DNA of 64,000 bases from positions 1 to 64,000 of the forward strand of contig JAAVLQ010000001.1 in NCBI GenBank assembly GCA_012103075.1, read 5' to 3'. The stretch comes from Brucella cytisi. GTDB lineage: Bacteria > Pseudomonadota > Alphaproteobacteria > Rhizobiales > Rhizobiaceae. Shown one piece after another: positions 53,733 through 64,000 of this stretch (positions within the stretch are counted from its first letter, which is position 1; the number at the start of each line of letters is the position of its first letter). The position numbers were made by a program, and so were the translations under genes. A model generated the notes under the pieces. The model ran no database searches, had not been told where the DNA came from, and saw only the letters and a program-made list of their open reading frames with translations.

Positions 53733-54420
53733 ATGCCTTTATTTACGGGAATGCTTACTAATAATCGTATTCTTGGTGCGGCTGTTATTGCTGCAACCCT
53801 GTTCACGCCCGCTATTGCTTCCGCTGCAACAGCCTATGTCTCGGCTTCGGTCAATGTCCGTTCGGCCCCGGTTCCAACTACGGACGGCTTGTTGCGCTCC
53901 CCGCCGGTGCGACGGTCAATGCCAGTTCCTGCCGCAATGGCTGGTGCCAGATCTATAACGGGAGCCGTGTTGGCTGGGTCTCGGCGCCTATAGCTGCCCC
54001 GCTTATGCCGCGCCGTCCAGCACTACGGTGATCGTCAATAATGACGGTTACGATGACGGCTTCGGCCTCGGACTTGGTATCGGCTGGGCGACCGGCGGCT
54101 ATTGGGGTCCCGGCTGGGGCGGTGGTTGGGGTCCGGGCTGGCGCGGCGGACCGAACTACGTCAATGGCTGCATTGGCCGCAATTGCCAGTCCAATCGCAG
54201 CGGCTGGAATCCGCGCTGGGGCCATGGCCCGCGCTGGAGCGGCGGCGGCAACTGGGGCGGGCGTGGATGGCCGCAGGGCCAGATACGTCGCAACTGGGGT
54301 CGCGGTTCGGTCATGTCTCCGACCCGCTTTGGTGGTTTCAACCGCGGCTTTGGCGGCGGTGGTATGGGCGGCGGCGGTTTCCATTTCGGAAATATGCGCC
54401 CGATGCACGCTGGCCGCTGA
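53733..54420 (+). CDS. Secreted SH3-like Gly/Trp-rich protein (two frameshifts)
   Basis: Signal peptide (RILGAAVIAATLFTPAIASA), a bacterial SH3 domain (AYVSASVNVRSGPGSNYG, then NGWCQIYNGSRVGWVSA), and a long tail dominated by Gly, Trp, Arg and Asn (GWGGGWGPGWRGG, GGGGMGGGGFHFG). Breaks, each one base short, near 53861-53866 and 53984-53988. SH3 domains of this kind bind peptidoglycan or act in envelope stress. The tail has no fold I recognise. A long AT-rich upstream region precedes it. Confidence 0.78.
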
Positions 54421-54494
54421 CGGCATCCGGTGTGCTTGTGCCAGAACTTATTTTGATCAGGTCGTTCTCCCTCCTCCCAATGGCCTGATGGACA

Positions 54495-54522
54495 GCTCGC
54501 CGGCAGCACCCCGCCGGCGAGC
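54495..54522 (+). terminator. Terminator after the SH3-like gene
   Basis: Perfect ten-base arms GCTCGCCGGC and GCCGGCGAGC, with AATTTT a few bases on. The remaining gap to tamA (to 54768) shows no gene. Confidence 0.7.
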
Positions 54523-54768
54523 CGTTACAATTTTCTGATCGCGCCCTGCAATCAATGCGGAATGCGAACACAAAGCGCTTCAATCTGCGCGGGAAGTTGC
54601 AATGGTGTGGTAACGTTAATACTCCATTGACTGAAATGGTCCATATCTAGCGTTGTTGCTTGGACTTCCGTTCTCCCTATGGTAATCCCTGAATCGTCCC
54701 GGGCTTGGGGGTAATGAACGGGACGCCGCCGGGGCGACCGCATAGACAGGAACCGGACAGTAGCGCGT

Positions 54769-56729
54769 ATGACTTGGAGTAACAGGACGATACAGGGAAG
54801 GGGCATCGCCATGCTTTTGCTGGCGGCTCAATTTTCCTCTTTCATCGTGTCGCCTGCTTTGGCGTTCGAGATCTTTGGTGTTCGTCTGTGGGGCGAGGAC
54901 AAGAAGGAAGATCCTGACATCATCGACCCGAAGACCTACTCCGTCGAGGTCACGACCACGGGCGACCGCAAGAATGCGGACGGCACGGAAGCCGATCTGA
55001 AATCCACCATTGAAGGCGCTTCAGGCCTCGTTTCGGATGCGGAGAGACCAGCTTCGGGCTCTGCCGGACTGCTGGCCAAGGCGCGCGGCGATTATCGCCG
55101 CATTCTGGCCGCACTCTATGGCGAAGGCCGCTATGGCGGTACGATTTCTATTCAAGTCGATGGCCGTGAGGCGAACGACATTCCGCCCGACGCGGAAATC
55201 CCCAATGATGCGAAGGTCGCGATCTCGGTTGACCCCGGCCCGCAATTTCTGTTCTCGCGCACGGCCATTTCCAATATTGCGCCACCGCCGGTCGACAAGC
55301 GCGATCAGGTGCAGTCGCCCGAAGATGCGGGCTTCGCACCGGGACAGGTGGCGCGTTCGGGCACGGTCATCAAGGCGGAGCGCCTTGCCGTTGAGGCGTG
55401 GCGCCAGCAAGGCTATGCCAAGGCGCGGATTACCGATGAGGATATCGTCGCGGACCATGCCGATAACCGGGTTTCTGCCGATGTTTCGCTCGATCCCGGC
55501 CAGAAGGCGCATTATGGCCCGGTCAGCGTCGTCGGAACCGCGCGCATGGACCCGCAATTCGTGGCCCGGATGACCGGGCTGAAAGAAGGCCGGGAATACG
55601 ATCCCGACGATATCGAGAAAGCCAAGAAGCGTCTCGGTCGTATGGAAGTGTTCCGCGCCATGAGCTTCGAGGAAGCCGAAAAGATCGAGCGGGACGGCAG
55701 CCTGCCGATGACGCTCAACGTGCAGGAGCGCAAGCCGCGCCGTTTCGGCTTCGGTGCCGAATATTCGACCATCGATGGTTTCGGCCTGACCGGCTACTGG
55801 ATGCACCGCAACCTGTTCGGACGCGGCGAGCGCCTGCGTTTCGACGCCAAGGTCAGCGGTATCGGCGGCACGCAGGACAATTCCTTCGATCCAAAGAACT
55901 TTACCTATCTTCTGGGTACGAGCTTCACGAAGCCGGGCGTCTATACACCGGATACGGATTTTGTCGCATCGCTTGATGCCAAGCGCGAAGTGCTGGATGC
56001 TTATACCGAAACATCGGTCAATGCGAAGACCGGCTTCACGCAGATATTCAGCGACGAGCTGTCAGGCGCGCTCTATGCCAAGGCGAGCGGGGTCATTTCG
56101 ACGATGACGTCTTCGGCTCGCGCAGCTTCACGACGGCGGGTCTTGAGGGCAATCTTCTTTATGACAGCCGCAACAACAAGCCGGATCCGAGTTCGGGCTT
56201 CTATCTGGAAGGCAATATCCAGCCCTTCTACGAATTCCAGTACGGCAATTTCGCCACCCGTTTCACCGCCGAAGGCCGCACCTATTACGGCTTTGGCGAA
56301 AAGGATCGCGTGATCCTCGCAGGCCGTCTCAAGTTCGGTTCGATCGTCGGCGCGTCCATCGAGGACCTGCCGCCGAGCCAGCTCTTCCCGGCAGGTGGCG
56401 GCGGCTCGGTTCGCGGCTATGGCTATCGCAATATCGGCGTCAGCGCGGGCGATGGCGAGATTATCGGCGGGCGCTCGCTTGTCGAGGCCAATGGCGAAGT
56501 GCGCACCCGCATCACCGATTCCATCGGCGCGGTGGCATTCGTCGATGCCGGTTATGTCGGTGAAAAGTCTTTTCCCGATTTCTCGGAACAGATGCGCGTC
56601 GGCGTCGGTGGCGGTCTGCGCTATCTGACCGGTCTCGGACCGATCCGCCTCGATGTCGCCGTTCCGCTCAACCGCCGCTCGGGTGACCCGAGCTATGGCT
56701 TGTACGTAGGTATAGGACAGGCGTTTTGA
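54769..56729 (+). CDS. tamA: TamA, BamA-family outer membrane assembly protein (one frameshift)
   Basis: Outer-membrane barrel of the translocation and assembly module. Signal peptide (GRGIAMLLLAAQFSSFIVSPALA), three POTRA-like repeats (e.g. YRRILAALYGEGRYGG; VEAWRQQGYAKARI), then a barrel with the conserved lid strand GGGGSVRGYGYRNIG and C-terminal strand ending in VGIGQAF. The frame breaks near 56098-56103 (VIS-DDDVFGSRSF, one base short). Stop overlaps the TTG start of tamB. Confidence 0.88.
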
Positions 56730-59700
56730 CCAGATTTCTCGCAATCATCGCCTTCGTCGCTTTCTCCGTCACGGCAGTCATCTTCGGCTGGCCGGAACAG
56801 CAGAAACAGTTGCAGGCTCAAGCTCAAGTTCCCGCTCAGGCTCAAGATCAGGCCTCTGGACAGGAACAGGCAGAAGCACCAGCAGAAGAAGAGAAATCCT
56901 ATTTCCTGTCCTTCGTGGAAAGCCAGCTTTCCGCGCCGAACCGCCGTATTTCCATTTCCGGCATCAGCGGTGTTCTGTCTTCGGAAGCAACCGTCGGCTC
57001 AATCACCATTGCCGACCGCGAAGGCGTCTGGCTGCGCATCGAGAATGCCAAGCTGAATTGGAGCCGTACCGCACTTCTTGTTGGTCGTCTCAGCATCCAG
57101 TCGCTTGCTGCCGAGCGTATCGATATCATTCGCAAGCCGTTGCCTGACAACAGCCTGCCGTCGCCGGAATCGTCCACGTTCAGCCTGCCGGAACTGCCGA
57201 TTTCAATCAGCCTCGACCAGCTCGCCATTGCGCGCCTGCATTTCGGGCCTGACATTTTCGGTCTTGAATCGGAAGTTTCTGCCAATGGCAGCCTGTCGCT
57301 TGCCGATGGTTCGCTCGATTCAAATTTCGACATCAAGCGTCTCGACGGTCCCGGCGGAAATTTTGCCCTTCGCGCGGCCTATGCCAATTCTGACCAGAAG
57401 GTCGATCTCGACCTTAAAGTCTCGGAACCGGCTAACGGCATCGTCGCCAACCTGTTGAACATCGATGGTCGTCCTCCGGTCGATCTTACTTTGAAAGGCG
57501 CCGGTCCGCTTGACGAGTTGAAGGTCGATCTTGCGCTCGACACCAATGGCAGCCGCACGTTGACAGGCGAATTCGCGCTCAACCGGCAAGGTCAGGCGCC
57601 CGATGGCGGACGTGTTTTCTCTGCCCGTTTCAACGGTCCGATCGCGGTTCTTGTACCGCCTGTATTCCGCGATTTCTTCGGTGCCGAAACCGTACTGTCG
57701 GCGGATGGCTTCCTGAAGGATGCAGGCGGCTTCCGCCTTGATGATCTGGCGCTGAACAGCGCTGCCTTGAAACTGAAGGCTTCTGCCGAAACCGGCAATG
57801 ACCGCTTCCTGAACAAGCTGCGCATCGATGCCTCCATTGCCGATGAGAGCAAGGGCCGCGTCCTCCTGCCGGTCAAGGGCGCTGAAACCTATATCGACAA
57901 TGCAAAGCTCGGGTCGCTTACGGTGATCGCCCGACCAATGACTGGACGGGAACGCTTGCAATTGCCGGTCTCAAGAACGCAACGATTTCCGCCGACAGCA
58001 TCGCGCTCGACATGGGCGGCGTTGCCGAGAACCTGAGCGATGCCGCCAATCGCCATATCACCTTCAAGGTCAATGGCGGGATGGATGGCATTTCGGCAGA
58101 ACGGGCGGAAATTGCCGAGGCGCTTGGCAGCAAGATTGCGCTCGCCATCGATGGCGCATGGCGCGCCGGCTCGCCGGTCGAACTGGCGCAAGCCAATATT
58201 GCCGGTAACGGTCTCAGCCTCGATCTCAAGGGCAATATCGACGACTTTGCCTTCAATGGCGATATCGCCGCCAAGATTGCAAGCCTTGCGCCGTTCGGCG
58301 CTCTGGCTGACCGTGACCTTGCAGGCAGCATCGATGTCAACGCCAAGGGCATTGTTCGCCCGGTCAGCGGTGCATTCCAGCTCGACCTTAACGGCACAGC
58401 ACAGAACATGCGCACCGGCACGGAAGCGGTCGACCGCATTCTCGATGGTGCCGTCAATCTCAGCGGCGCGCTTGGCCGCAGCAGCGAGGGATTTTCGGCG
58501 CGGGATTTCCGCATCGGCAATGAGCTGAGCGAGATCACTGCCAATGGTTCCTTTGCGTCCGACAAGGCAAGCTTTGATTTCGGCGTCATGCTGTCCGATC
58601 TCAAGCTTCTTTCCGATCAGGCATCGGGGCGGATGACCGTCAAGGGCAGTGCGCGTGGCGACGACAAGCTGATCGCGCTGGCGCTGCGCGCCGATGCGCC
58701 GGAGGGCACTCTGGCCGGTCGCAAGCTTTCCGAAGGCGGTCTCGATTTCAATGCCATGCTCGATGGAAATGCAAAGACAGGTGCTGCCCTTTCCGGCAAG
58801 CTTGCTGGCAGTGCATTCCTTAATGGCCAGCGTGTTGATCTTGGAACGCTCATCGACATCGTCAATGACGAAAAGCGTCTGACCGACCTCGTCTTCAATG
58901 CAGGCGGTGCGCATCTTTCGGGCAATGTCACCCAGACCGCGAAAGGTCTCCTGACCGGCGCGCTGAAGCTCGATGCGCCGGATATCTCCACTGCAGCAGC
59001 CCCGGCGCTGGCAGAGGCGACCGGTGCGGCCAATGCTGATATCAAGCTCGACGCCAATGACGGTCGCCAGAATGCATCGGTCACTGCCAATGCCAAGGAC
59101 ATCAAGGTCAATGGCAATCGTATCACCTCGGCTGATATTGCCCTGACGGCAAAGGACCTGTTCGGCGTGCCGGTGGTGGACGGCAATGCTGCGGCGCGCG
59201 ACATAATGGTCGGCACTTTCGGCATCGACAGCTTCGATGCCAAGGCCAATGCGACCGGGTCGAAAACCGATTTCACTGCCAATACCAAGTTGAAAATCGG
59301 CACAGTCGCCAGCGCGGCTGGTTCGCTTGAGCCGAAGAATGGCGGTTTTGAACTGGGACTGGCTTCGGCTCATGTGAAGCAGGGCACACTCAGCGCCAAT
59401 CTGGCCGCGCCCGCCACCATTTCCATGAAGGGCGAGGAAATCTCCTTCGGGGATATCATCATCAATACGGGCGCAGATGCCAGCGCCGGGCAGGTCAAGG
59501 TCAATGGCGTGGTCGATGGTCGTCTCGATCTTTCGGTCGCCCTTTCCAATCTGCCGCTGGCTCTGGCCAATACGTTCAAGCCGGAACTGGGGCTTGGCGG
59601 CACGGTCAACGGCACAGCCCGCATCACCGGCACGAAAGAAGCGCCCAATGTCGCTTTCGACATGGCGGCGCGAGGCGTGACGGCCGCGGAGCTCAAGAAG

Positions 59701-61464
59701 CAGGGCATTGCGGCTCTCAATGCCGATGCCAAAGGCACCTCGGCCAATAACCGGCTCAATGTCGATGCGCATGTAACCGGAGGAGGCGGCATCGATGTTC
59801 GCGCCAATGGCGGCGTGCCGCTCGGCAAGGGAGACCTTGCCATCGACGTCAATCTCGCCAATCTTCCGCTGACGGCGCTGAACGGTGCGGTCAAGGGACA
59901 GGATCTCGCGGGCAATGTGACCGGAACGGCGCGTGTCACAGGACCGCTCACCAATCCTGCTGCAAGCTTCAATCTGCGCGGTACAGGCCTTGCGGCCAAG
60001 CCGCCGCTGCGCGATAACGGACTTGCGCCGCTCACCCTGCAAGCTGCAGGCGGCTATGCGGCCATGGCTATCGACTTCTCGTCGCTGACCGTCGACGGTC
60101 CACGCGGCCTCAATGTCACCGCCAATGGCAAGGTTCCGTTCTCGGGGCAGGGGCTTGGAGTCAATGTCAATGGTAGCATTCCGCTGGCGCTCGCCAACCG
60201 CTTCCCGGCGGATCGCGGTGCGCAGGTAAACGGTACGCTGACGCTGACGGCCAGCGTTTCGGGCGGCTTCAACCGTCCACAATTGCGCGGCATGTTCTCC
60301 ACCAATGGCGCAACCTTTGTCGATCCGGACACCAATGTTCGCCTGAACAATATCAATGTCATGGGCAGCCCGGATGGCGAAACCGTCACGCTGCGTCAGG
60401 TCAATGCCGCGCTCGGCAGCGGCGGATCGGTTTCCGCCAGCGGTACGATCTCGACCAATGCCGAAGCGAGTTTCCCGGCCAATATCGAGATCAAGCTCAA
60501 TCGTGCCCGCTATGCCGACGGCAAGCTGGTCGTGGCGACCGTCGACGGCGGAATCACGATCAGCGGACCGCTGATGCGAGATCCTTTGATTTCAGGCCGC
60601 ATCGATGTCGACAGGGCTGAAATTTCGGTGCCGGAAAATCTGGGCGGCGGCGCAGCCTATGTTCCGGTTCGCCACAAGAACACGCCGAAGAACGTTCAGG
60701 TGACGCTTGATCGTGCCAAGGTCGAAACGCGTCGCAGCAAAGTGCCGACGCCGACAGCGCGTCCGACCGTACCGCGCCTCGACGTTGTCATCAACGCGCC
60801 CAACCAGATTTTCGTGCGCGGTCGCGGCCTCGATACGGAACTGGGCGGACGTCTTCGCCTGACCGGGCCTGTGACCGATATCAAGCCGGTCGGCGCGTTC
60901 GACATGATCCGCGGCCGCATCGGTATTCTCGGGCAGCGCATTACCTTCGATGAAGGCCATGTCACGCTGGTGGGCGATCTTAATCCGCAGCTCAACTTCG
61001 TCGCCCGTTCGGAAGGCAATGAAATCACCGCAATCGTGACGGTGACGGGCACGGTTGATAATCTCGACATCAAGTTCTCGTCGACGCCGGAACTGCCACA
61101 GGATGAAGTGCTGGCGCAGTTGATCTTCAAGCGCTCCATCGGCGAGTTGTCGGCCTTCCAGATCGCACAGCTTGCCGCTGCCGCCGCTGAACTTGCGGGC
61201 GGCTCCAACAACTCGCTCATGAACAAGCTGCGCGCCGGGACAGGTCTCGATGATCTTGATGTCGTGACGGATGACAAGGGCCAGACGGCAGTTCGTGCCG
61301 GTCGCTATATCCGCGACAATATCTATCTGGGTGTGGAAGCGGGTTCAGGCGGCTCGACCAAGGGCACCGTCAATCTCGACATCACCCGCAACCTGAAAGC
61401 CAAGGGATCGCTGGGAGCGGAAGGCGATTCAAGCGGCGGTATCTTCTACGAAAAAGATTATTGA
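56726..61464 (+). CDS. tamB: TamB (MapB) envelope protein (one frameshift)
   Basis: Very long periplasm-spanning protein anchored in the inner membrane (about 1580 residues). N-terminal anchor (FLAIIAFVAFSVTAVIFGW), a Gln/Ala-rich linker, then repeated beta-rich segments forming a lipid-conducting groove, and the C-terminal DUF490 region (FDMIRGRIGILGQRITFDEGHV, LPQDEVLAQLIFKRSIGELSAFQ). One base is missing near 57930-57936, before NDWTGTLAIAGLKN. Starts with TTG overlapping the tamA stop. The Brucella homologue MapB is linked to envelope biogenesis and virulence. Confidence 0.9.
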
Positions 61465-61491
61465 TCGCCGCAAATTATTGAAGGCAATCAA

Positions 61492-61517
61492 GGCCGGGTT
61501 TCATGACCCGGCCTTTT
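61492..61517 (+). terminator. Terminator of tamA-tamB
   Basis: GGCCGGGT, loop TTCATG, ACCCGGCC and TTTT. The rest of the gap to 61791 is AT-rich with no feature recognised. Confidence 0.85.
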
Positions 61518-61791
61518 GCTATCCGGCTACAATTCAGAATAGCGGTTTTGAGACAAAGCCACATTTTCGCCATTAAATAGCCATGAGATACATACGTTCG
61601 CCGCATTTGCCATGAAAATTAAATCGATTAAGTTTTTCACATTCACTGCAATTTATGCTTTCAAACGGAATTTTTTCAGACACGTTTGCGCGAGTTGTTT
61701 AACCGTTCTTCAACCATAAGAATGCAAATTGCTGTTGAGTATGGCGGTCGCTTGACGGCTGTGTTTCAACACTTCTGTCCGGGTAATTTGC

Positions 61792-62516
61792 ATGACCAAG
61801 TTCATTGACGATCTGAGCCGCCGCCGCTTCCTTTTCGGCACCGGTGCCGTCCTCCTCACCGGTGCTGCCGGTTGTAACCAAACGATGGATATGTCGGCTT
61901 TCCAGATGAATGTCGATCCGATGTCGACGGGCGGAATTACGCCGATGCGTCCGCAGATCAGCGTCGACCGCGATATCACGACGCCGGATGTCATGTACGC
62001 CGCCGTGCAGGAAGGGCCGTATTCACTGCCCGCAATTCCATACGAGAAGGTGCCGAAGCAATTCCGCCGTCAGATCGTGCCGGACCCGACAGGGCAGGCG
62101 CCGGGAACGATTGTTGTCAGCCTCAAGGATCATCTTCTCTACTATGTTCTGCCGGGCGGAGAAGCGCTGCGCTACGGCATCGGGATCGGCAAGGCGGGCT
62201 TTGAGTGGTCGGGCACTGCCAATGTCCAGTACAAGAAGCAATGGCCGGTCTGGACGCCTCCACCGGAAATGATCCAGCGCAAGCCGGAACTGGCAAAATA
62301 TCGTAACGGTCAGGAACCGGCCCGCAAAATCCGCTGGGTGCGCGCGCGCTCTACATTTTCCAGAATGGGCAGGACACCGGTTATCGCATCCACGGCTCGC
62401 CGGAATGGTGGTCGATCGGCCAGTCCATGTCATCCGGCTGTATCCGCCTGATGAACCGGGACATCATCGATCTCTATAACCGCGTACAGGGCAAGGCTCC
62501 GATCATCGTCGGATAA
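61792..62516 (+). CDS. L,D-transpeptidase, YkuD family, lipoprotein-like (one frameshifted stretch)
   Basis: Cross-links peptidoglycan or attaches outer-membrane proteins to it. The N-terminus has twin arginines (LSRRRFLFGTGAVLLTGAAGC) with a lipobox-like Cys. The YkuD domain runs from APGTIVVSLKDHLLYYV to the catalytic HGSPEWWSIGQSMSSGCIRL, whose Cys lies after the frame change near 62316-62326. The true end is TAA 62514-62516 (APIIVG). Read simply, the frame would lose the active site, so the break is probably a sequence error. Confidence 0.85.
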
Positions 62517-62708
62517 CCGGACCGGAGGAATTCCGGCTCTGACGGCCTGCAAATGGCGTTGTGCTGCGCTTCCGGTGCTCATGTACCTAAAGTACACTGC
62601 GTTCCGGTGCTCGCACTCCACCATTTTCGGCTCGTCATAACCGAAATCTCAACGGTCCGCACGGTGCATCAGCGTCCGTTGGAAATTGAAGCGTTTCTGC
62701 TGCAAATA

Positions 62709-62740
62709 AAAAGGCCGCGCCAGATCTGGCGCGGCCTTTT
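62709..62740. terminator. Perfect 32-base palindrome, bidirectional terminator
   Basis: AAAAGGCCGCGCCAGA and its exact reverse complement with no spacer. It lies between convergent genes and gives a T run on either strand. It contains a BglII-type AGATCT centre. Confidence 0.8.
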
Positions 62741-62758
62741 GTATCAGGTTCGATACGA

Positions 62759-62974
62759 TTACTCGTAGCGCACCGACTTCGGCATGGCCTCGCCGAGATT
62801 GACGAAATGGCGCAGCTCGGCGCGCAGATTTTCTGCCGAAGCCATATGAATCTGGCTCTGCGGCACCACATCGTTCTGCACGATCTGGGTGGATACGCCC
62901 GGCATGACAAACGCTCCTGCGGTCAGGACGAGGGCGGCGGCAATGCCGAGGCGTCGTTCGGTTCTGGCCTGCAT
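62759..62974 (-). CDS. Small secreted hypothetical protein (71 aa)
   Basis: ATG 62974 follows AAGGAGATAGAA. A signal-peptide-like start (RRLGIAAALVLTAGAFVMPGVS) is followed by about 45 polar residues (ENLRAELRHFVNLGEAMPKSV). Family not recognised. A longer frame upstream is unlikely given the strong ribosome site. Confidence 0.65.
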   Translation of the reverse strand: MQARTERRLGIAAALVLTAGAFVMPGVSTQIVQNDVVPQSQIHMASAENLRAELRHFVNLGEAMPKSVRYE

Positions 62975-63084
62975 TTCTATCTCCTTGCGCCGGGTAACGG
63001 CGACTTGAAATCTGGAATCATCTTCATTCGCAAAACGCTGGGACTTTCCGGCCAAGGATCGATCTGGGGCCGATCTTGGGTCAA

Positions 63085-63593
63085 TCAGTGAAAAGTCGCG
63101 CGCGGCGTAAAATTCAAAGCGCTGTCGATGGCATGGATCGGTATTGGCAACAAAGTCTGGCCGAAATCAGCCAGCGTGTCGGCAAAATTGCGGGCAGCCC
63201 CTGCCACATCGTCGCAGCGGCGATGACAGGCAATGGCTTCAAGGCAGGTATCAAGCAGCAACGCGTCCTGATTCTGAATGCCGGAAATCAGCCCCAGCGT
63301 CAGGCATTCCTCACGGCAGACATAGTGCGAGTCGAAAGGGAAAGCACGCAACTGGCAGCTAGCGCAATGGCGCAGCACGCGGATGAAATGCGACAGCTCG
63401 CCCACCGCGCGTTTTGCTTCCGAAGGCCCAAGCACTTCCGAATAGAGGCCCCGGTCATTTCCCACGGGATGATCGAGCCTGTCTCGAAACCCGCAGTCCA
63501 GCGGCGATAACCTTCCAGCACCAGCTTTTCCGGCAGGCGATCGAAATAGCCCGCAGTGTTGGCGCCGTTCAGTTGGGATATGCGCATATTCAT
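63085..63593 (-). CDS. Hypothetical protein with clustered cysteines (one frameshift)
   Basis: About 170 residues when joined: N-terminal MNMRISQLNGANTAGYF and WTAGFETGSIIPWEMT in one frame, then GLYSEVLGPSEAKRAVGELS in the other. The break is at 63451-63454 (CCGG; CC-AGG would restore Thr-Arg). Cysteines in LRHCASCQL, VCREEC and CHRRC suggest metal or Fe-S binding (inference). Not a family I can name. Confidence 0.6.
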
Positions 63594-64000
63594 GTCCGCC
63601 TCCTGTAGAAGCTACGGAATGAAGACATGCATGCGGGGTGTGAACCCTGCACTTTTACAGAGGGACGTTCGGTTTCCCCGCACATTGCAATATCCGGTCG
63701 GCAAGAGACTGAGCTGCGGGGCAGGCCGTCGACATTTGCGGACCGGCATTCGCCGAGACCAATCATAGGGTCCTCCAATCGAAAGGGTTCAAGGCCCAGA
63801 CATCAAAGGTTGTGAATTTGCACCATGCATAAAAGCCAGAAAATCCATCTGGAGTCAATTACTCAGGTTTAAAATCTTATTAGATTTCAATTGTTTGGAA
63901 TTATTCTAGACTTTAATACTCATGTTTACAGCATTCGAGAAGGAACGCAACCGCTGTGGGGAGCAGCGGTTGCGGCAAACGGGCGCATAATGCGCGAAGG
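63594..64000. other. Intergenic region at the window end
   Basis: About 400 bases, partly AT-rich, no convincing gene. A perfect hairpin CGCAACCGCTG/CAGCGGTTGCG is at 63946-63974; on the minus strand TTCCTT follows, so it may end a gene lying beyond the window. Confidence 0.45.

Noticed and set aside
57889..60282. Open frame of 797 residues on the minus strand inside tamB
   Set aside because: Mirror of a GC-rich repetitive gene; composition is Arg/Ile/Asp-rich without domain features, and tamB on the other strand is clear.

Overview
The window reads as a chromosomal core segment of an alphaproteobacterium of the Brucella/Ochrobactrum group (Rhizobiales, Brucellaceae). This rests on recognisable proteins: a yejABEF operon with two binding proteins, a RibN-type riboflavin transporter behind an FMN riboswitch, a TIGR02300 'FYDLN' protein, a tamA-tamB pair, dispersed Rhizobiales-type intergenic palindromes, and GC-rich coding sequence. 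No phage, insertion sequence or CRISPR array was seen.

Layout. 0-6.5 kb (+): dnaA, dnaN, recF, moeB, then a two-part aconitase-X enzyme. 6.5-16 kb (-): cytochrome c, then yejA1-yejA2-yejB-yejE-yejF-ghrA, mostly joined by stop/start overlaps. 16-24 kb: kdsB, pheA, nudC and a HIT protein (-), SRP RNA, dnaX-ybaB-recR, and a lytic transglycosylase. 24-31 kb: a LysR regulator divergent from a YeiH-type exporter, a broken yfdX, and aroA-cmk-rpsA (-). 31-35 kb: TIGR02300 protein, tRNA-Ala, a GST, a decayed acyltransferase, and ribN (-) with its FMN riboswitch. 35-46 kb: a leucine/isovalerate degradation cluster (aacS, ivd, mccB, mccA, hmgL, enoyl-CoA hydratase) and a LivK-type binding protein. 46-53 kb: small genes, a molybdopterin-binding protein, and the cyoABCD bo3 quinol oxidase. 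53-64 kb: a structured RNA candidate, an SH3-like Gly/Trp-rich protein, tamA-tamB, an L,D-transpeptidase and two small unknown proteins.

Data quality is the most striking feature. At least 25 conserved genes, including essential ones (dnaN, dnaX, rpsA, cmk, aroA), carry one or more single-base frameshifts. Many of these lie exactly where the protein requires the motif CCWGG (usually a Trp codon TGG after CC), and reading the window by eye I found only about three intact CCWGG strings. The simplest reading is a systematic consensus error at a methylated CCWGG motif plus homopolymer errors, not gene decay. Broken genes are therefore listed as single CDS with break positions, and only the acyltransferase and yfdX are called pseudogenes.
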